Source of the DNA: UMGS1370 sp046957575
GTDB taxonomy: Bacteria > Bacillota > Clostridia > Lachnospirales > Lachnospiraceae
DNA length: 64,000 nucleotides
Assembly: GCA_046957575.1 (NCBI GenBank)
Contig: JBKUOG010000001.1
Location: 62,001-126,000 of the forward strand
Direction: 5' to 3'
How positions within the stretch are numbered: position 1 is the stretch's first letter; every line of letters starts with the position of its first letter. Under the pieces are notes generated by a model, which ran no database searches, was not told the origin of the DNA, and worked only from the letters and a program-made list of their open reading frames with translations. The position numbers and the translations under genes were made by a program. This document shows, piece by piece, positions 43,730 to 53,164 of the stretch.

Positions 43730-43793
43730 AACGTTATCGGTAACGTTTCCAATCTGATAAAATCACTATACCACACTTTTATTATTTGTTCAA
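43730..43793 (-). promoter_or_regulatory. Promoter and LacI-type operator of the maltodextrin operon
   Basis: Reading leftward: TTGAAC (43788-43793), 17 nt, TATAGT (43765-43770), then AACGTTATCGGTAACGTT (43730-43747), an AACGTTA-N4-TAACGTT inverted repeat typical of LacI/GalR operators, placed as a roadblock downstream of the start. A partial second copy lies at 43685-43700. Confidence 0.8.
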
Positions 43794-43799
43794 GTGTTT

Positions 43800-44113
43800 T
43801 TATTATCTATTTTATGCGTTTTTACCAACTATTTTTATCTTACATTAAAATACATTCGACAAGAAGCGATATTTTTCTTGTATTTGCACTGTGATTCATC
43901 ACTTTTTCACAAATACTTCTTCCGTCATGAACACCCATTTCTGCATACCATGAACCTGACACTGCTGCGTATTTCCCGGCCCAATCCCCAAAGGTACGCT
44001 TATCTGTCTATGCCAAAATGCCGGTGGAACTCCCAGGCAGCAATCAATTTTTACCATTTTTGCTGTGAACAGCTGGCAGATACCCCATCTGCCCAGTTTT
44101 AAATCCATTCCTG
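43800..44113. other. Gene-free stretch between the mal promoter and the DUF45 gene
   Basis: About 310 bases with no convincing gene. A 69-codon minus-strand frame (43899-44108) has no RBS or recognisable domain. Near 44070-44092 the hairpin GGCAGAT-ACCCC-ATCTGCC could terminate the DUF45 gene but lacks a clean T-run. Confidence 0.5.
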
Positions 44114-44638
44114 TCAGCAGCGTACCTGCTTTAGACGTGTCCGCCTCTCCTGGTAATCCGGCATGATGTTTTTCACTTCTTTCCAGAAATTAGGGGAATG
44201 ATTCATTTCTTTCCGGTGGCACAATTCATGTACCACCACATAATCCTGCAGTTCTTCCGGCAGACGCATCAGCTGACAGTTAAAATTTAAATTTCCTTTG
44301 CTGCTGCAGCTTCCCCAGCGGGTCTTCTGGTTGCGGATGGTAATTCTTCCATAGGTTGCCCCTATCATCCTGGCATAATTTTCCACTTTTTCCGGAAGAA
44401 CCTGAAGGGCTTTTTGTGCCAGTTTTTCAATCTCCTCTGCGGATAAGGGGTCCGGTTGAGCTGCTTTTGTCTCCTCGATCCGCTTTAAATGTTTGAAAAT
44501 CCATGATTCTTTTGATTTTACAAAGTTCTGGATTTCTTCTCTGGAAACCTTATAAGGAGCCCGTACTTTTAACAGTCCGTCCCGGCTAATCTCCAGGGCC
44601 AGGGTTTTCCGGCTGCTTCTGATAATCTCATAATTCAT
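44114..44638 (-). CDS. YgjP-like DUF45 metallopeptidase domain protein
   Basis: A 174-residue protein of the YgjP/DUF45 (M48-related) family. The zinc motif is 'VVHELCHRKEMNHSPNFWKEV' (HExxH type with downstream His/Asn). 'KTRWGSCSSKGNLNFNCQLMRLPEEL' just before it is the family signature. It is somewhat shorter than the usual about 230 residues. RBS 'CAGGAGG'. It may be co-transcribed with the PHP phosphatase (54 nt gap). Confidence 0.88.
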   Translation of the reverse strand: MNYEIIRSSRKTLALEISRDGLLKVRAPYKVSREEIQNFVKSKESWIFKHLKRIEETKAAQPDPLSAEEIEKLAQKALQVLPEKVENYARMIGATYGRITIRNQKTRWGSCSSKGNLNFNCQLMRLPEELQDYVVVHELCHRKEMNHSPNFWKEVKNIMPDYQERRTRLKQVRC

Positions 44639-44692
44639 GGAAACGATTTCCTCCTGATGGAGCTCTTCTTTTCTGTATTTTCAGTTAAAAGG

Positions 44693-45523
44693 TTACAGAC
44701 TATGAAACTCCGGTTCCATCTTATTATATGTACAGAAAGAACGAAATCCTAATTCTTTTAACTGCTCCTTTGCCTCCTGAATATACCTTCCCAAATGTTC
44801 CGGTTTGTGGCTGTCACTGCCAATGGTAATAATGGTTCCGCCTAAATCCCGGTACAGCTTTAATAACTCTGCAGATGGCATAGAATCCTTTAACCCGTAC
44901 CTGTGGGAAGAAGTGTTGATTTCAATTCCTTTTCCATCTGCAATTACAATCTTTAAAATTTCGGCAATCAGGGGTTTCACTTTTTCAAATGGATATTCTC
45001 CTGCCTTGTCATAGCGCTTGATTAAATCCATATGACCCAAAACGCTGTAGCTTTTATAATTTTGGACTACCCTCAGCATTTCTTCATAATAGCGTTTTTG
45101 GTACTCATTCTGAGTTCTTCCTTTTTGAAACTCCTGGGTCCAAAACTCTTTATCCTCCACCTGATGAATGGATAAAATAATAAAATCAAAGGAATAACGG
45201 TCAAATAATTCCTGAAACTTCGGTATCGTATGCGTCTGTACACCAAATTCCATACCTGTTTTAATCGTAATGTTCTCCTGATACTGCTTCCGAATGCGGC
45301 TTATTTCCTCCATATAGCGAGGGTAATCTACATTGGCCAAAGGTTCCCCATTCCGGTATAAAATCTCGTTCCCACTATCCCAGTCGTCCTTTACTCCATA
45401 ATCTACATGATCGGTAATGCAAATCTCATCCATCTGTAATCCAACAGCATCTTTGACTACGCATTCCATTGGATAAATGGAATCATCACTAAATTCTGTA
45501 TGTACATGGTAATCTGCAAACAT
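44693..45523 (-). CDS. PHP-domain phosphatase (HisJ/HisK family)
   Basis: A 276-residue PHP phosphoesterase of the histidinol-phosphatase family: 'DYHVHTEFSDDS' (first metal motif), 'ICITDHVDYG', 'LSIHQVEDKEFW', 'GHMDLIKRY' and 'TIGSDSHKPEHLG' (last metal motif). No other his genes are nearby, so the histidinol-phosphate role is not supported by context. RBS 'GAGGAGG'. Confidence 0.88.
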   Translation of the reverse strand: MFADYHVHTEFSDDSIYPMECVVKDAVGLQMDEICITDHVDYGVKDDWDSGNEILYRNGEPLANVDYPRYMEEISRIRKQYQENITIKTGMEFGVQTHTIPKFQELFDRYSFDFIILSIHQVEDKEFWTQEFQKGRTQNEYQKRYYEEMLRVVQNYKSYSVLGHMDLIKRYDKAGEYPFEKVKPLIAEILKIVIADGKGIEINTSSHRYGLKDSMPSAELLKLYRDLGGTIITIGSDSHKPEHLGRYIQEAKEQLKELGFRSFCTYNKMEPEFHSL

Positions 45524-45560
45524 AAAACTCCTCCTCTATTTTCCCTATAAGCTAATAAAC

Positions 45561-45590
45561 CAAAAGCGGCGAACTATGCCGCCGCTTTCT
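45561..45590 (-). terminator. Terminator after pheT
   Basis: AAAGCGGCG pairs with CGCCGCTTT around a short loop; the minus strand then reads TTTTGG. Confidence 0.8.
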
Positions 45591-45596
45591 TACCTC

Positions 45597-48017
45597 TTAT
45601 GCTCTCAGTTCAATTCCCATTCCCTGAAGGCCATTTAAAATTTTGTTCATTACACTGGTAATTTCTTTTTCTTCCAGGGTATGATCCTGTGCTCTAAAGG
45701 TAATGGAATAAGCCATAGACTTATATCCTTCCTTAATCTGACTTCCTTCGTAAATATCAAACAATTTGCACTCTTCCAGAATCTTTCCGCTTCTCTGGAC
45801 AATCATATCTTCAATCTGGCCTGCCAGTACGGATTTCGGAACCACCATACTTAAATCTCTGCTTACTGCAGGGAATTTTGCCAGTCCGGCATACTTTCTG
45901 TCAAAGGTGGTAAAGTCTAACATAGCCGGCATATCTACCACTGCCACATAAGCCTTTTCCCCAATCTTATAATTGTCTGCCACATCCGGATGAATCTCGC
46001 CTAAATAGCCGATTACGGTATTGTTATATACAATATCTGCCTTTCTTCCCGGATGCAGGTACGGATGATCCCCATTTGGATCGTAGTGAAGGCGTCCGGT
46101 CATGCCAACGCTTTCAAAGAACTCTTCTACCACGCCCTTCATGGTAAAGAAATCGCCGTCTCCGTACATTCCCAGTACAAACTGCATCCGTTCGTCTGGA
46201 AGTTCGGTCAGAGGAAGGCTCTTTGGCAGATAAACCGTTGCCATCTCATAGAGACGGACATCCTTGTTTCTGCGGTTGTAGTTGGTAGACAGAGAAGTCA
46301 GCATACCGTTTAACGGCAGGGTACGCATGACGCTGAAATCCTCGCCCAGCGGATTGGAAATCACAACGGTCTGGCGAAGCTTGGAGTCTGCGGGAATTAA
46401 CAGCTTGTCAAATACCTTAGGACTTTCAAAGGAATAGGTCATTGCCTGGGAGAAACCGGAAAATTCTGCAATTTCTCTTGCTTTTTCCTCGATCCGAAGC
46501 TTGTAAGACAGCTTTCCGGTGGTAGACTCTCCTGCCGGAAGAGTGGTTGGAATCTTGTCATAGCCGAAGAATCTAGCTACTTCCTCTGCAATGTCTGCCT
46601 CTCTCTCCAGATCCTGTCTCCAGGTTGGAGCAATCACTTCGCCTGTCTCTTCGTCATAACCAATCTCCAGAGGGCCAAAGTAGCTTAACATGGTTTCTTT
46701 GGAAAGGTCGGTTCCCAGTAAGTTGTTAATGCGTTCCGGATGGAATGGGATTCTCTTCGGCTCCTTTAATCCGGCGCAGACGTCGATAACGCCGCCTACT
46801 ACTTCTCCGGCTCCCAGCTCTTCGATTAACTGGCAGGCGCGGTTGATTGCTTCCATGGCAGTATTGGGATCCAGTCCCTTTTCAAATTTGCCGGAAGCGT
46901 CGGTTCTTAATCCTGCCTTCTTGGCAGACAGACGGATATTGGTGCCGTCAAAGCAGGCGCACTCAAATACCATGGTCTTGACATCATCGGTAATCTTGGA
47001 GTTTTCACCGCCCATAATACCAGCAATGCCGACTGCCTTTTCCCCGTCATTAATCATCAGAATGGTATGATCCAGCTTTCTTACCTGTCCGTCTAATGTC
47101 TGGAACTCATCTCCGTCCTCTGCACATTTTACCACAATCTCATGGCCTGCCAGCAGGTCATAGTCAAATGCGTGCATCGGCTGGCCGTATTCTTCCATAA
47201 TGTAGTTGGTAATATCTACCAGGTTATTGATTGGGCGGATGCCGCTGGCAGCCAGACGTCTCTGCATCCACTCTGGAGAAGGAGCCAGTTTAATGTTCTT
47301 TACCATTCTTGCACAGTATCTTGGGCAAAGTTCCTGATTTTCTACCGTTACTTTTAAATAATCGTGAATATCCTCATTGTTTCCGCTCTTTGTTACAACT
47401 GGAGGAACAAATGGCTTTCCAAAGGTAGCTGCTGCTTCTCTTGCAATGCCAAGCACGCTGTAACAGTCTACACGGTTAGAAGTAATTTCGTACTCAAATA
47501 CCACGTCGTGAAGACCCAGCACCTCTACTGCGTCTGCACCTACCTGGGCATCTTCCGGAAGAATGTAAATACCGCTTTCCGGAGCCAGAGGATACATATC
47601 CCTGTTAGAACCCAGTTCTTCGATGGAACACATCATACCGTAAGAGTCAACGCCTCTTAATTTGCCGCTTTTAATCTGGATTCCATCTTCTGGAAGAGGA
47701 CCGCCGTCATGTCCGCCTGCTACTTTTCCTCCGTCTAATACAACCGGAACCTTGTCTCCTTCCTTTACATTAGGAGCTCCGGTTACAATCTGGATGGTCT
47801 CGGTTCCTACGTCTACCTGACAGATAATCAGCTTATCTGCATCCGGATGCTTTTCAATTTTTTTAATCTGTCCGACTACAATCTTTTCCAGATTTTTGTC
47901 CAGACACTCATAACCTTCTACCTTGGTTCCGGACAATGTCATGGCGTCGGTATATTCCTGAGCTGTCACGTCTAAATCCGGGACGTATGCTTTAATCCAT
48001 GATAATGCTGTATTCAT
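45597..48017 (-). CDS. pheT: Phenylalanyl-tRNA synthetase beta subunit
   Basis: Beta chain of the alpha2-beta2 PheRS that charges tRNA-Phe. An 806-residue bacterial-type chain: an N-terminal OB/EMAP tRNA-binding domain ('KIEKHPDADKLIICQVDVG'), the B3/B4 editing module ('YCARMVKNIKLAPSPEWMQRRL', 'NNLVDITNYIMEEYGQPMHAFDYDLL'), B5 and a C-terminal anticodon-binding FDX domain ('FPAVSRDLSMVVPKSV'). It lies 36 nt after pheS, under the same T-box. Confidence 0.97.
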   Translation of the reverse strand: MNTALSWIKAYVPDLDVTAQEYTDAMTLSGTKVEGYECLDKNLEKIVVGQIKKIEKHPDADKLIICQVDVGTETIQIVTGAPNVKEGDKVPVVLDGGKVAGGHDGGPLPEDGIQIKSGKLRGVDSYGMMCSIEELGSNRDMYPLAPESGIYILPEDAQVGADAVEVLGLHDVVFEYEITSNRVDCYSVLGIAREAAATFGKPFVPPVVTKSGNNEDIHDYLKVTVENQELCPRYCARMVKNIKLAPSPEWMQRRLAASGIRPINNLVDITNYIMEEYGQPMHAFDYDLLAGHEIVVKCAEDGDEFQTLDGQVRKLDHTILMINDGEKAVGIAGIMGGENSKITDDVKTMVFECACFDGTNIRLSAKKAGLRTDASGKFEKGLDPNTAMEAINRACQLIEELGAGEVVGGVIDVCAGLKEPKRIPFHPERINNLLGTDLSKETMLSYFGPLEIGYDEETGEVIAPTWRQDLEREADIAEEVARFFGYDKIPTTLPAGESTTGKLSYKLRIEEKAREIAEFSGFSQAMTYSFESPKVFDKLLIPADSKLRQTVVISNPLGEDFSVMRTLPLNGMLTSLSTNYNRRNKDVRLYEMATVYLPKSLPLTELPDERMQFVLGMYGDGDFFTMKGVVEEFFESVGMTGRLHYDPNGDHPYLHPGRKADIVYNNTVIGYLGEIHPDVADNYKIGEKAYVAVVDMPAMLDFTTFDRKYAGLAKFPAVSRDLSMVVPKSVLAGQIEDMIVQRSGKILEECKLFDIYEGSQIKEGYKSMAYSITFRAQDHTLEEKEITSVMNKILNGLQGMGIELRA

Positions 48018-48052
48018 AATCTAATCTCCTTTTCTTCCATTCTCATCCTTGC

Positions 48053-49072
48053 CTAGAACTGCTTTAAGAAACGGGCGTCATTCTCGTACAGCAGTCTCAT
48101 ATCGTCAATCTCATATTTTAACAGGGCAATTCTCTCCAGACCAACGCCGAATGCAAAGCCGGAGTATTCATTTGGATCGATGCCGCACATTTCCAGAACT
48201 CTTGGATGCACCATGCCGCAGCCTAAAATCTCAATCCAGCCGGATCCCTTGCAGAACCGGCATCCCTTGCCGCCGCACTTAAAGCAGCTTACATCTACCT
48301 CTGCACTGGGCTCGGTAAATGGGAAATGATGAGGACGGAATTTTACCTTTGTCTCTGGTCCGAACAGCTCTTTTGCAAATTCAGCCAGGGTACCCTTTAA
48401 GTCTGCAAAGGTCACGTGTTTATCGATTACCAGACCCTCGATCTGATGGAAGGATGGAGAATGGGTTGCATCGACTGCATCGGAACGGAATACACGTCCA
48501 GGAGCAATAATGCGGATCGGAGGTTTGCGGTTTTCCATCGTACGGACCTGAACCGGAGAAGTCTGGCTTCTTAACAGAATATTCTCGTTAATGTAGAAGG
48601 TATCCTGCTCGTCTCTTGCCGGATGTCCCTTTGGAATGTTCAGTTTTTCAAAGTTATACTTGTCATACTCGACTTCCGGGCCTTCTACTACTTCATAGCC
48701 CATTCCGGTAAAAATACGTTCTACTTCTGCCAATGCAATGGCGTTTGGATGGCTGTGTCCCATTCTGCCTCTGTTAGCTGGAAGGGTTACGTCAATCACT
48801 TCGTTTGCCATCTGCTCTTCTCTGGCCTTTCTTGCCAGAGCTGCTCTGGTTTCTTCTATTTTTTCTTCAATGACAGCTCTTACTTCATTGACCATCTGTC
48901 CTACTTTTGGACGATCTTCCGGAGCCACATCTTTCATGCTCTTTAATACGGTGGTCAGCTCGCCTTTCTTTCCCAGGTAAGCAACACGGATTTCATTTAA
49001 TGGGTCTAACTTGTCAGCGGCATTCAGCTTTGCCAGGGCTTCTGATTTGATTTTCTCTAACTGCTCTTTCAT
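48053..49072 (-). CDS. pheS: Phenylalanyl-tRNA synthetase alpha subunit
   Basis: Catalytic alpha chain. N-terminal coiled coil ('MKEQLEKIKSEALAKLNAAD'), then class II aaRS motifs: motif 2 'RIIAPGRVFRSDAVDATHSPSFHQIEGLVID', 'PHHFPFTEPSAEVDVSC' and motif 3 'FAFGVGLERIALLKYEIDDMR'. 339 residues from ATG 49072, the usual start; the frame is open upstream only through the T-box terminator. Cysteine pairs 'CFKCGGKGCRFCKGSG' form a zinc-finger-like insert common in Firmicutes. Confidence 0.97.
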   Translation of the reverse strand: MKEQLEKIKSEALAKLNAADKLDPLNEIRVAYLGKKGELTTVLKSMKDVAPEDRPKVGQMVNEVRAVIEEKIEETRAALARKAREEQMANEVIDVTLPANRGRMGHSHPNAIALAEVERIFTGMGYEVVEGPEVEYDKYNFEKLNIPKGHPARDEQDTFYINENILLRSQTSPVQVRTMENRKPPIRIIAPGRVFRSDAVDATHSPSFHQIEGLVIDKHVTFADLKGTLAEFAKELFGPETKVKFRPHHFPFTEPSAEVDVSCFKCGGKGCRFCKGSGWIEILGCGMVHPRVLEMCGIDPNEYSGFAFGVGLERIALLKYEIDDMRLLYENDARFLKQF

Positions 49073-49134
49073 AATATCTCCTTTTCTTGTTTTTTTGCAG
49101 CGGGTTCTGGAGAGGTATTGCTGGGGAGTTTGGT

Positions 49135-49420
49135 AAAAAAAAGCTCCGTCCCTCCAAAACGAAGGGACGAAGCTTAAACTTCGCGGTACCACCCTGATTC
49201 CTGTCTGAACAGGCTCTCATCCTATACGTAACGTGTACGAAACGTCACTGCCTAGCGCCAGGAGACTTCCGTCTCATACCAGGTTTCAGCAGTGCGGCTC
49301 CTGTGGGAAATTCGGCCAGTTATCGGAACCCAAGGAAGCTTACAGCCGGTGGCTTCCTCTCTCTGTGGGAAAAATAAGGGCTTACTGTCACATTCACAGC
49401 CTTTTTTATAAACTATTTAA
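49135..49420 (-). promoter_or_regulatory. T-box riboswitch of pheST
   Basis: The T-box sequence AGGGTGGTACCGCGA reads leftward at 49181-49195. It is followed by the terminator AAGCTTCGTCCCT...AGGGACGGAGCTTTTTT (49135-49175), which the T-box antiterminator would replace when uncharged tRNA-Phe binds. Upstream lies the stem I region with the conserved AGAGAG...GGCTGTAAGCTTCC block. The upstream limit is approximate. Confidence 0.93.
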
Positions 49421-49464
49421 CATTCTAATCACTAATACCGGAATTGTCAAGTCTATCTTGTGCC

Positions 49465-49478
49465 TGGCTGAACGGTTA
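49465..49478. repeat. Solitary end of the 150-bp MITE
   Basis: TGGCTGAACGGTTA at the 3' end of nrdB is identical to 14 bases of the terminal inverted repeat of the MITE copies at 36455 and 56234. The rest of the element is missing. Confidence 0.5.
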
Positions 49479-50522
49479 TTATAGATCATCAATCAGAGCC
49501 GTACTCTTGGCATAAGCCGTACTCTTGGCTTCAAAGAAATCTGTCTTTACCATATTGGCGTTGGAATACTGGCTGACCCAGGCCATGCTGGCCGGTTCTT
49601 CCTGATTGTCTTCGTAAAGGAAGCCGTACCCTAAGCTGGACCAGCGCTGGTTGCCCAGATAATGAATGTAATCGTTTATCATCTGCTTATTTAAGCCTGG
49701 AATCTCATCTCCAATTACATAATGACCCCATGCAATTTCCTGGCGGACGCCTTCCCTTAACATCTCTTTCATCACTTCCACCATCTCATCTGTAAACAAC
49801 TCTGGCTGCTCGTTTTTAAGTTCCAGCAAAATATTGCGGAACAGCCATAAATGGGTATTTTCATCCCGGTTAATATAGCGGATCTCCTGGGCAGAACCAG
49901 GCATCTTTCCATTGCGGGAAAGATTGTAAAAGAACATAAAACCGCTGTAAAAATAAATGCCTTCCAAAATATAATTAGCCATCAGAACCTTTAAAAGATT
50001 CTGGGGCGTCTGATCGTTCTGAAACTCATTGTAACGGTCGCCGATAAAGGTATTGCGGCGCAGAAGGTGTTCATCTGTTTTCCACTGGTACAGGATGTTG
50101 TTGCGCTCTACTGGACTGCAGATAGTATCCAGCATATAGCTGTAACTCTGGCTGTGAACGCACTCCTGAAATGCCTGGATAGACAGGCACAGATTCACCT
50201 CATTAGCAGTGACATAGGCACTGATATTGGGCAGATTGGCGCTCTGCAGAGAATCTAAAAATACCAGAAAACTTAAGATTTTATCATATGCCGTCCGTTC
50301 CGGCCGGGAAAGTCCCGGATAATCCTTTACGTCCTGGGACAGATTGATCTCTTCCGGTATCCAGAAATTATTCATCGCCTGCCGGTACCAGTCGCTGACC
50401 CATGGGTATTTTAAATTGTTAAAGTCATTTAAATTGGTGGTATTCCCACCAATCATCCGGCGCTTAATAAGTTCCGTATCGCCGTTTGGGTTAAATAAAG
50501 GTTTTTTTACAAGTGTTGCCAT
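49479..50522 (-). CDS. nrdB: Class Ia ribonucleotide reductase beta subunit
   Basis: Radical-generating R2 subunit. Metal ligands and radical Tyr are all readable: 'FLDSLQS' (Asp), 'QECVHSQSYSY' (Glu-x-x-His and Tyr corresponding to E. coli Y122), 'ILEGIYFYSGF' (Glu) and 'RDENTHLW' (Glu-x-x-His). About 347 residues from ATG 50522, preceded by 'AAGGAG'. The C-terminal tail needed to dock on NrdA is present. It follows nrdA closely. Confidence 0.95.
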   Translation of the reverse strand: MATLVKKPLFNPNGDTELIKRRMIGGNTTNLNDFNNLKYPWVSDWYRQAMNNFWIPEEINLSQDVKDYPGLSRPERTAYDKILSFLVFLDSLQSANLPNISAYVTANEVNLCLSIQAFQECVHSQSYSYMLDTICSPVERNNILYQWKTDEHLLRRNTFIGDRYNEFQNDQTPQNLLKVLMANYILEGIYFYSGFMFFYNLSRNGKMPGSAQEIRYINRDENTHLWLFRNILLELKNEQPELFTDEMVEVMKEMLREGVRQEIAWGHYVIGDEIPGLNKQMINDYIHYLGNQRWSSLGYGFLYEDNQEEPASMAWVSQYSNANMVKTDFFEAKSTAYAKSTALIDDL

Positions 50523-50552
50523 CTGGACTTCTCCTTCTATCATCGGTCTTTT

Positions 50553-53066
50553 TTAAGAGGAACAGCTCTCACATTCTTCCACTTCCAGGGATTTGCTGCG
50601 GATGTAATAAATGGTCTTTACTCCCTGCTCCCATGCCTGAAGATATAATTCCAATACCTGGCGCAGGGTGTATTCATTGGTAATATACAGATTCATACTC
50701 TGGGCCTGATCAATGTGGCGCTGCCTGATGCCGCAGGCTTTTACGCTCCAGCTCTGGTCCAGAAGGTGGGCGTTTTTGTAATACCAGAAGGTCTCTGGAG
50801 ACAAATCCGGCGCTACTCTGGGCAGCATGCCGCCTCTCTTTTCTTCCAGGAAAAATTTATTCATAACCGGATCAATCCCTGCAGTTGTACCAGCCACAAT
50901 ACTGGTGCTGCTGGTAGGCGCTACCGCCAGCAGATATGCATTGCGCATTCCGCACTGGTGAACCATTTCTTCCAGTTTCTTCCATTTAGGGCTGTTATAC
51001 CCTCTCTTTTCAAAATAAGAGCCATTGTCCCAGTCGCTTCCTTTAAAGCGGCTGTAGGAGCCTTTTTCCTCTGCCAGACGGCAGCTTGCCGAAATCGCAG
51101 CGTAATTAATGGTTTCAAATACTTTGTCTACAAATGTTAAATGTTCCTCGCTCTCCCAGCGGATTCGGCGCTTTGCCAGCATATGGTGGTAACCGCTGAC
51201 GCCAAGGCCGATGCTGCGGTAGCAGCGGTTGGTAATCTTTGCATAGGGAATAGGATAAAAATTTAAATCAATTACATTGTCCAATGCCCGAACAGCTGTA
51301 GCAACCACATCTTCCATCACCTTCTCATCTTCAACCGGAAGATTTCCCAGAGAAAGACTAGCCAGATTGCACACTACAAAGTCTCCTGGCCTGGTGGTAG
51401 TCACGACAACCGTATCCCCCTCTTTTGTCTGGATTTCCGTACTCACCGTCTCTATCGGAGCCATGTTCTGAGCAATCTCGGTACAGAGGTTGGAACAGTA
51501 AATCATCCCGCAGTGGCTGTTAGGATTGGCGCGGTTTACCGCATCCCGGTTAAAGGTAAACGGAGTTCCGGTCTCTACTGCGCTTTTTAAAACCAGACGG
51601 ACAATCTCTTTGACTGTCACCTTTCTCTTTGTAATGCGGGGATCGTCTACGCAGCTTAAGTACCTGCGCTCCCACTCTTCTCCCCAGTAATCTTCTAAAG
51701 CATACCCTTTTACGGTGAGAATTTCATGAGGGCACATAAGATACCAGGCCGCATCCAGATCTGTGCGGGCCAGTTTCCAGAATAAATCAGGCCAGCACAC
51801 TGCCGGGAAAATATCATGGGCCTTCATCCGGTCATCCCCGTTATTGGTCCGAAGCTGCAAAAACTCCGGCAGATCCTTGTGCCATGCATCCAGATACACT
51901 GCCGCCGCGCCCTGGCGCACTCCTAACTGATCCACTGCCACTGCTGTATCATTAACCAGTTTAATCCAGCGGATTACTCCTCCGGCTGCGCCTTCAAATC
52001 CCCGGATGGTGCTGCCAGTTGCACGTACCTTTCCGAAGTACATTCCCATGCCTCCGCCAAATTTGCTTACCTTTGCAAAATTGTCAATGCTGCGGTAAAT
52101 TCCCTCCAGACTGTCCGGAACCATATCAATAAAGCAGCTGGATAATTGATGATACGGCTTTCTTGCATTGGAAAGAGTCGGGGTTGCCATAGTCACCTGA
52201 AGAAGGCTGAGCATATCGTAAAATTTCTGGACCCATTTCATCCGGTCTGTTGTTTCATTCATGGCCAGGTGAAGGGCAATGCCAAGAAACATCTCCTGAG
52301 GTGTCTCTAACGGCTCGTGTCTGCGTGTCTGAATGACATAGCGTTTTAAAAGGAGATCCAAACCGGACCAGGTAAACTTCTGATCCCTGCTGTCATCTAT
52401 AAAAGAGGCGGCCAGTTCCAGTTCCTGTCTGGAATAAGCGGTAAGTATGTAATCCCCGTACAAATGCTCCTTTGTCAGGTATTCGATCTTTTCATAAAAA
52501 CTGTGAATATTCAGACGTTCCAGTTCCATTGCCATCCGTCTGCGAAATCCATAATTTAAAAAACGGGCTGCAATCTTTTCCCAATCCGGAGATTCCGGGC
52601 TGGTCAATTCAATGGCTGCCTTTGTCAAAACAGCAATCCGCTCTTCTATCTCCATTCCGGGTTTTACAAAACCGGAAAACTGGGAAGCCAGAGTGCTGAT
52701 AGGATAAAGTATGGGATCAAACTCTTTCTGGATCTCTGTCAGGCAGGCTTCCATCCCGTCATCCTCAAACTGGCAGGCAATATCCGCCCTGGCCAGACGC
52801 AGTTCTGTCCGCTTCTGGCGGTAGAGAATATAACTTTTGGCTGCATCATAATGCCCTTTTGCCATCAAGACTCTCTCTACCTGGTCCTGTATTTCCTCTA
52901 CTGCGGCTTCCGGGCCGTCAAATCTGCTTTCCACAGCCAAAAGCAGTCCTGCCAGCGTGGCTTCATCCGGTGTTTCCCCCACACTGGCAAAGGATTTGCT
53001 GATTGCTGCTGTAATCTTTTTGGGTGCATAATTTTCTAATATGCCGCTTCGTTTTCTAATCTGCAT
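50553..53066 (-). CDS. nrdA: Class Ia ribonucleotide reductase alpha subunit
   Basis: Catalytic R1 subunit reducing NDPs. N-terminal ATP-cone ('MQIRKRSGILENYAPKKITAAISKSFA'), 'TPTLSNARKPYHQLSSCFID', 'SKFGGGMGMYFGKVRATGS', the active-site 'GMIYCSNLCTEI' with the thiyl Cys, and a C-terminal 'ECESC' redox-shuttle pair. About 837 residues from ATG 53066, preceded by 'GGAGGTGG'. Oxygen-dependent RNR in an anaerobe alongside class III nrdD suggests use during oxygen exposure. Confidence 0.96.
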   Translation of the reverse strand: MQIRKRSGILENYAPKKITAAISKSFASVGETPDEATLAGLLLAVESRFDGPEAAVEEIQDQVERVLMAKGHYDAAKSYILYRQKRTELRLARADIACQFEDDGMEACLTEIQKEFDPILYPISTLASQFSGFVKPGMEIEERIAVLTKAAIELTSPESPDWEKIAARFLNYGFRRRMAMELERLNIHSFYEKIEYLTKEHLYGDYILTAYSRQELELAASFIDDSRDQKFTWSGLDLLLKRYVIQTRRHEPLETPQEMFLGIALHLAMNETTDRMKWVQKFYDMLSLLQVTMATPTLSNARKPYHQLSSCFIDMVPDSLEGIYRSIDNFAKVSKFGGGMGMYFGKVRATGSTIRGFEGAAGGVIRWIKLVNDTAVAVDQLGVRQGAAAVYLDAWHKDLPEFLQLRTNNGDDRMKAHDIFPAVCWPDLFWKLARTDLDAAWYLMCPHEILTVKGYALEDYWGEEWERRYLSCVDDPRITKRKVTVKEIVRLVLKSAVETGTPFTFNRDAVNRANPNSHCGMIYCSNLCTEIAQNMAPIETVSTEIQTKEGDTVVVTTTRPGDFVVCNLASLSLGNLPVEDEKVMEDVVATAVRALDNVIDLNFYPIPYAKITNRCYRSIGLGVSGYHHMLAKRRIRWESEEHLTFVDKVFETINYAAISASCRLAEEKGSYSRFKGSDWDNGSYFEKRGYNSPKWKKLEEMVHQCGMRNAYLLAVAPTSSTSIVAGTTAGIDPVMNKFFLEEKRGGMLPRVAPDLSPETFWYYKNAHLLDQSWSVKACGIRQRHIDQAQSMNLYITNEYTLRQVLELYLQAWEQGVKTIYYIRSKSLEVEECESCSS

Positions 53067-53098
53067 AGCCACCTCCACATATTGCGCTTAGACTCAAT

Positions 53099-53127
53099 AT
53101 GATATACTATATTTCGTATTTTTTCAA
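53099..53127 (-). promoter_or_regulatory. nrdA promoter with NrdR-box-like palindrome
   Basis: Reading leftward: TTGAAA (53122-53127), 17 nt, TATCAT (53099-53104). The spacer holds ATACGAAATATAGTAT (53104-53119), which fits the NrdR box pattern ACAC-wATATAT-wGTGT in its centre but not in all outer bases. Confidence 0.5.
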
Positions 53128-53164
53128 GATGGTATGAAGATCTTTTTTTCACCTGTCTGCTTTC

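Noticed and set aside
43899..44108. A 69-codon frame downstream of the DUF45 gene
   Set aside because: No RBS, no domain, and it overlaps a possible terminator hairpin.
49014..49220. A minus-strand frame running through the T-box
   Set aside because: It reads through the T-box sequence and terminator of pheST, which explain this region.
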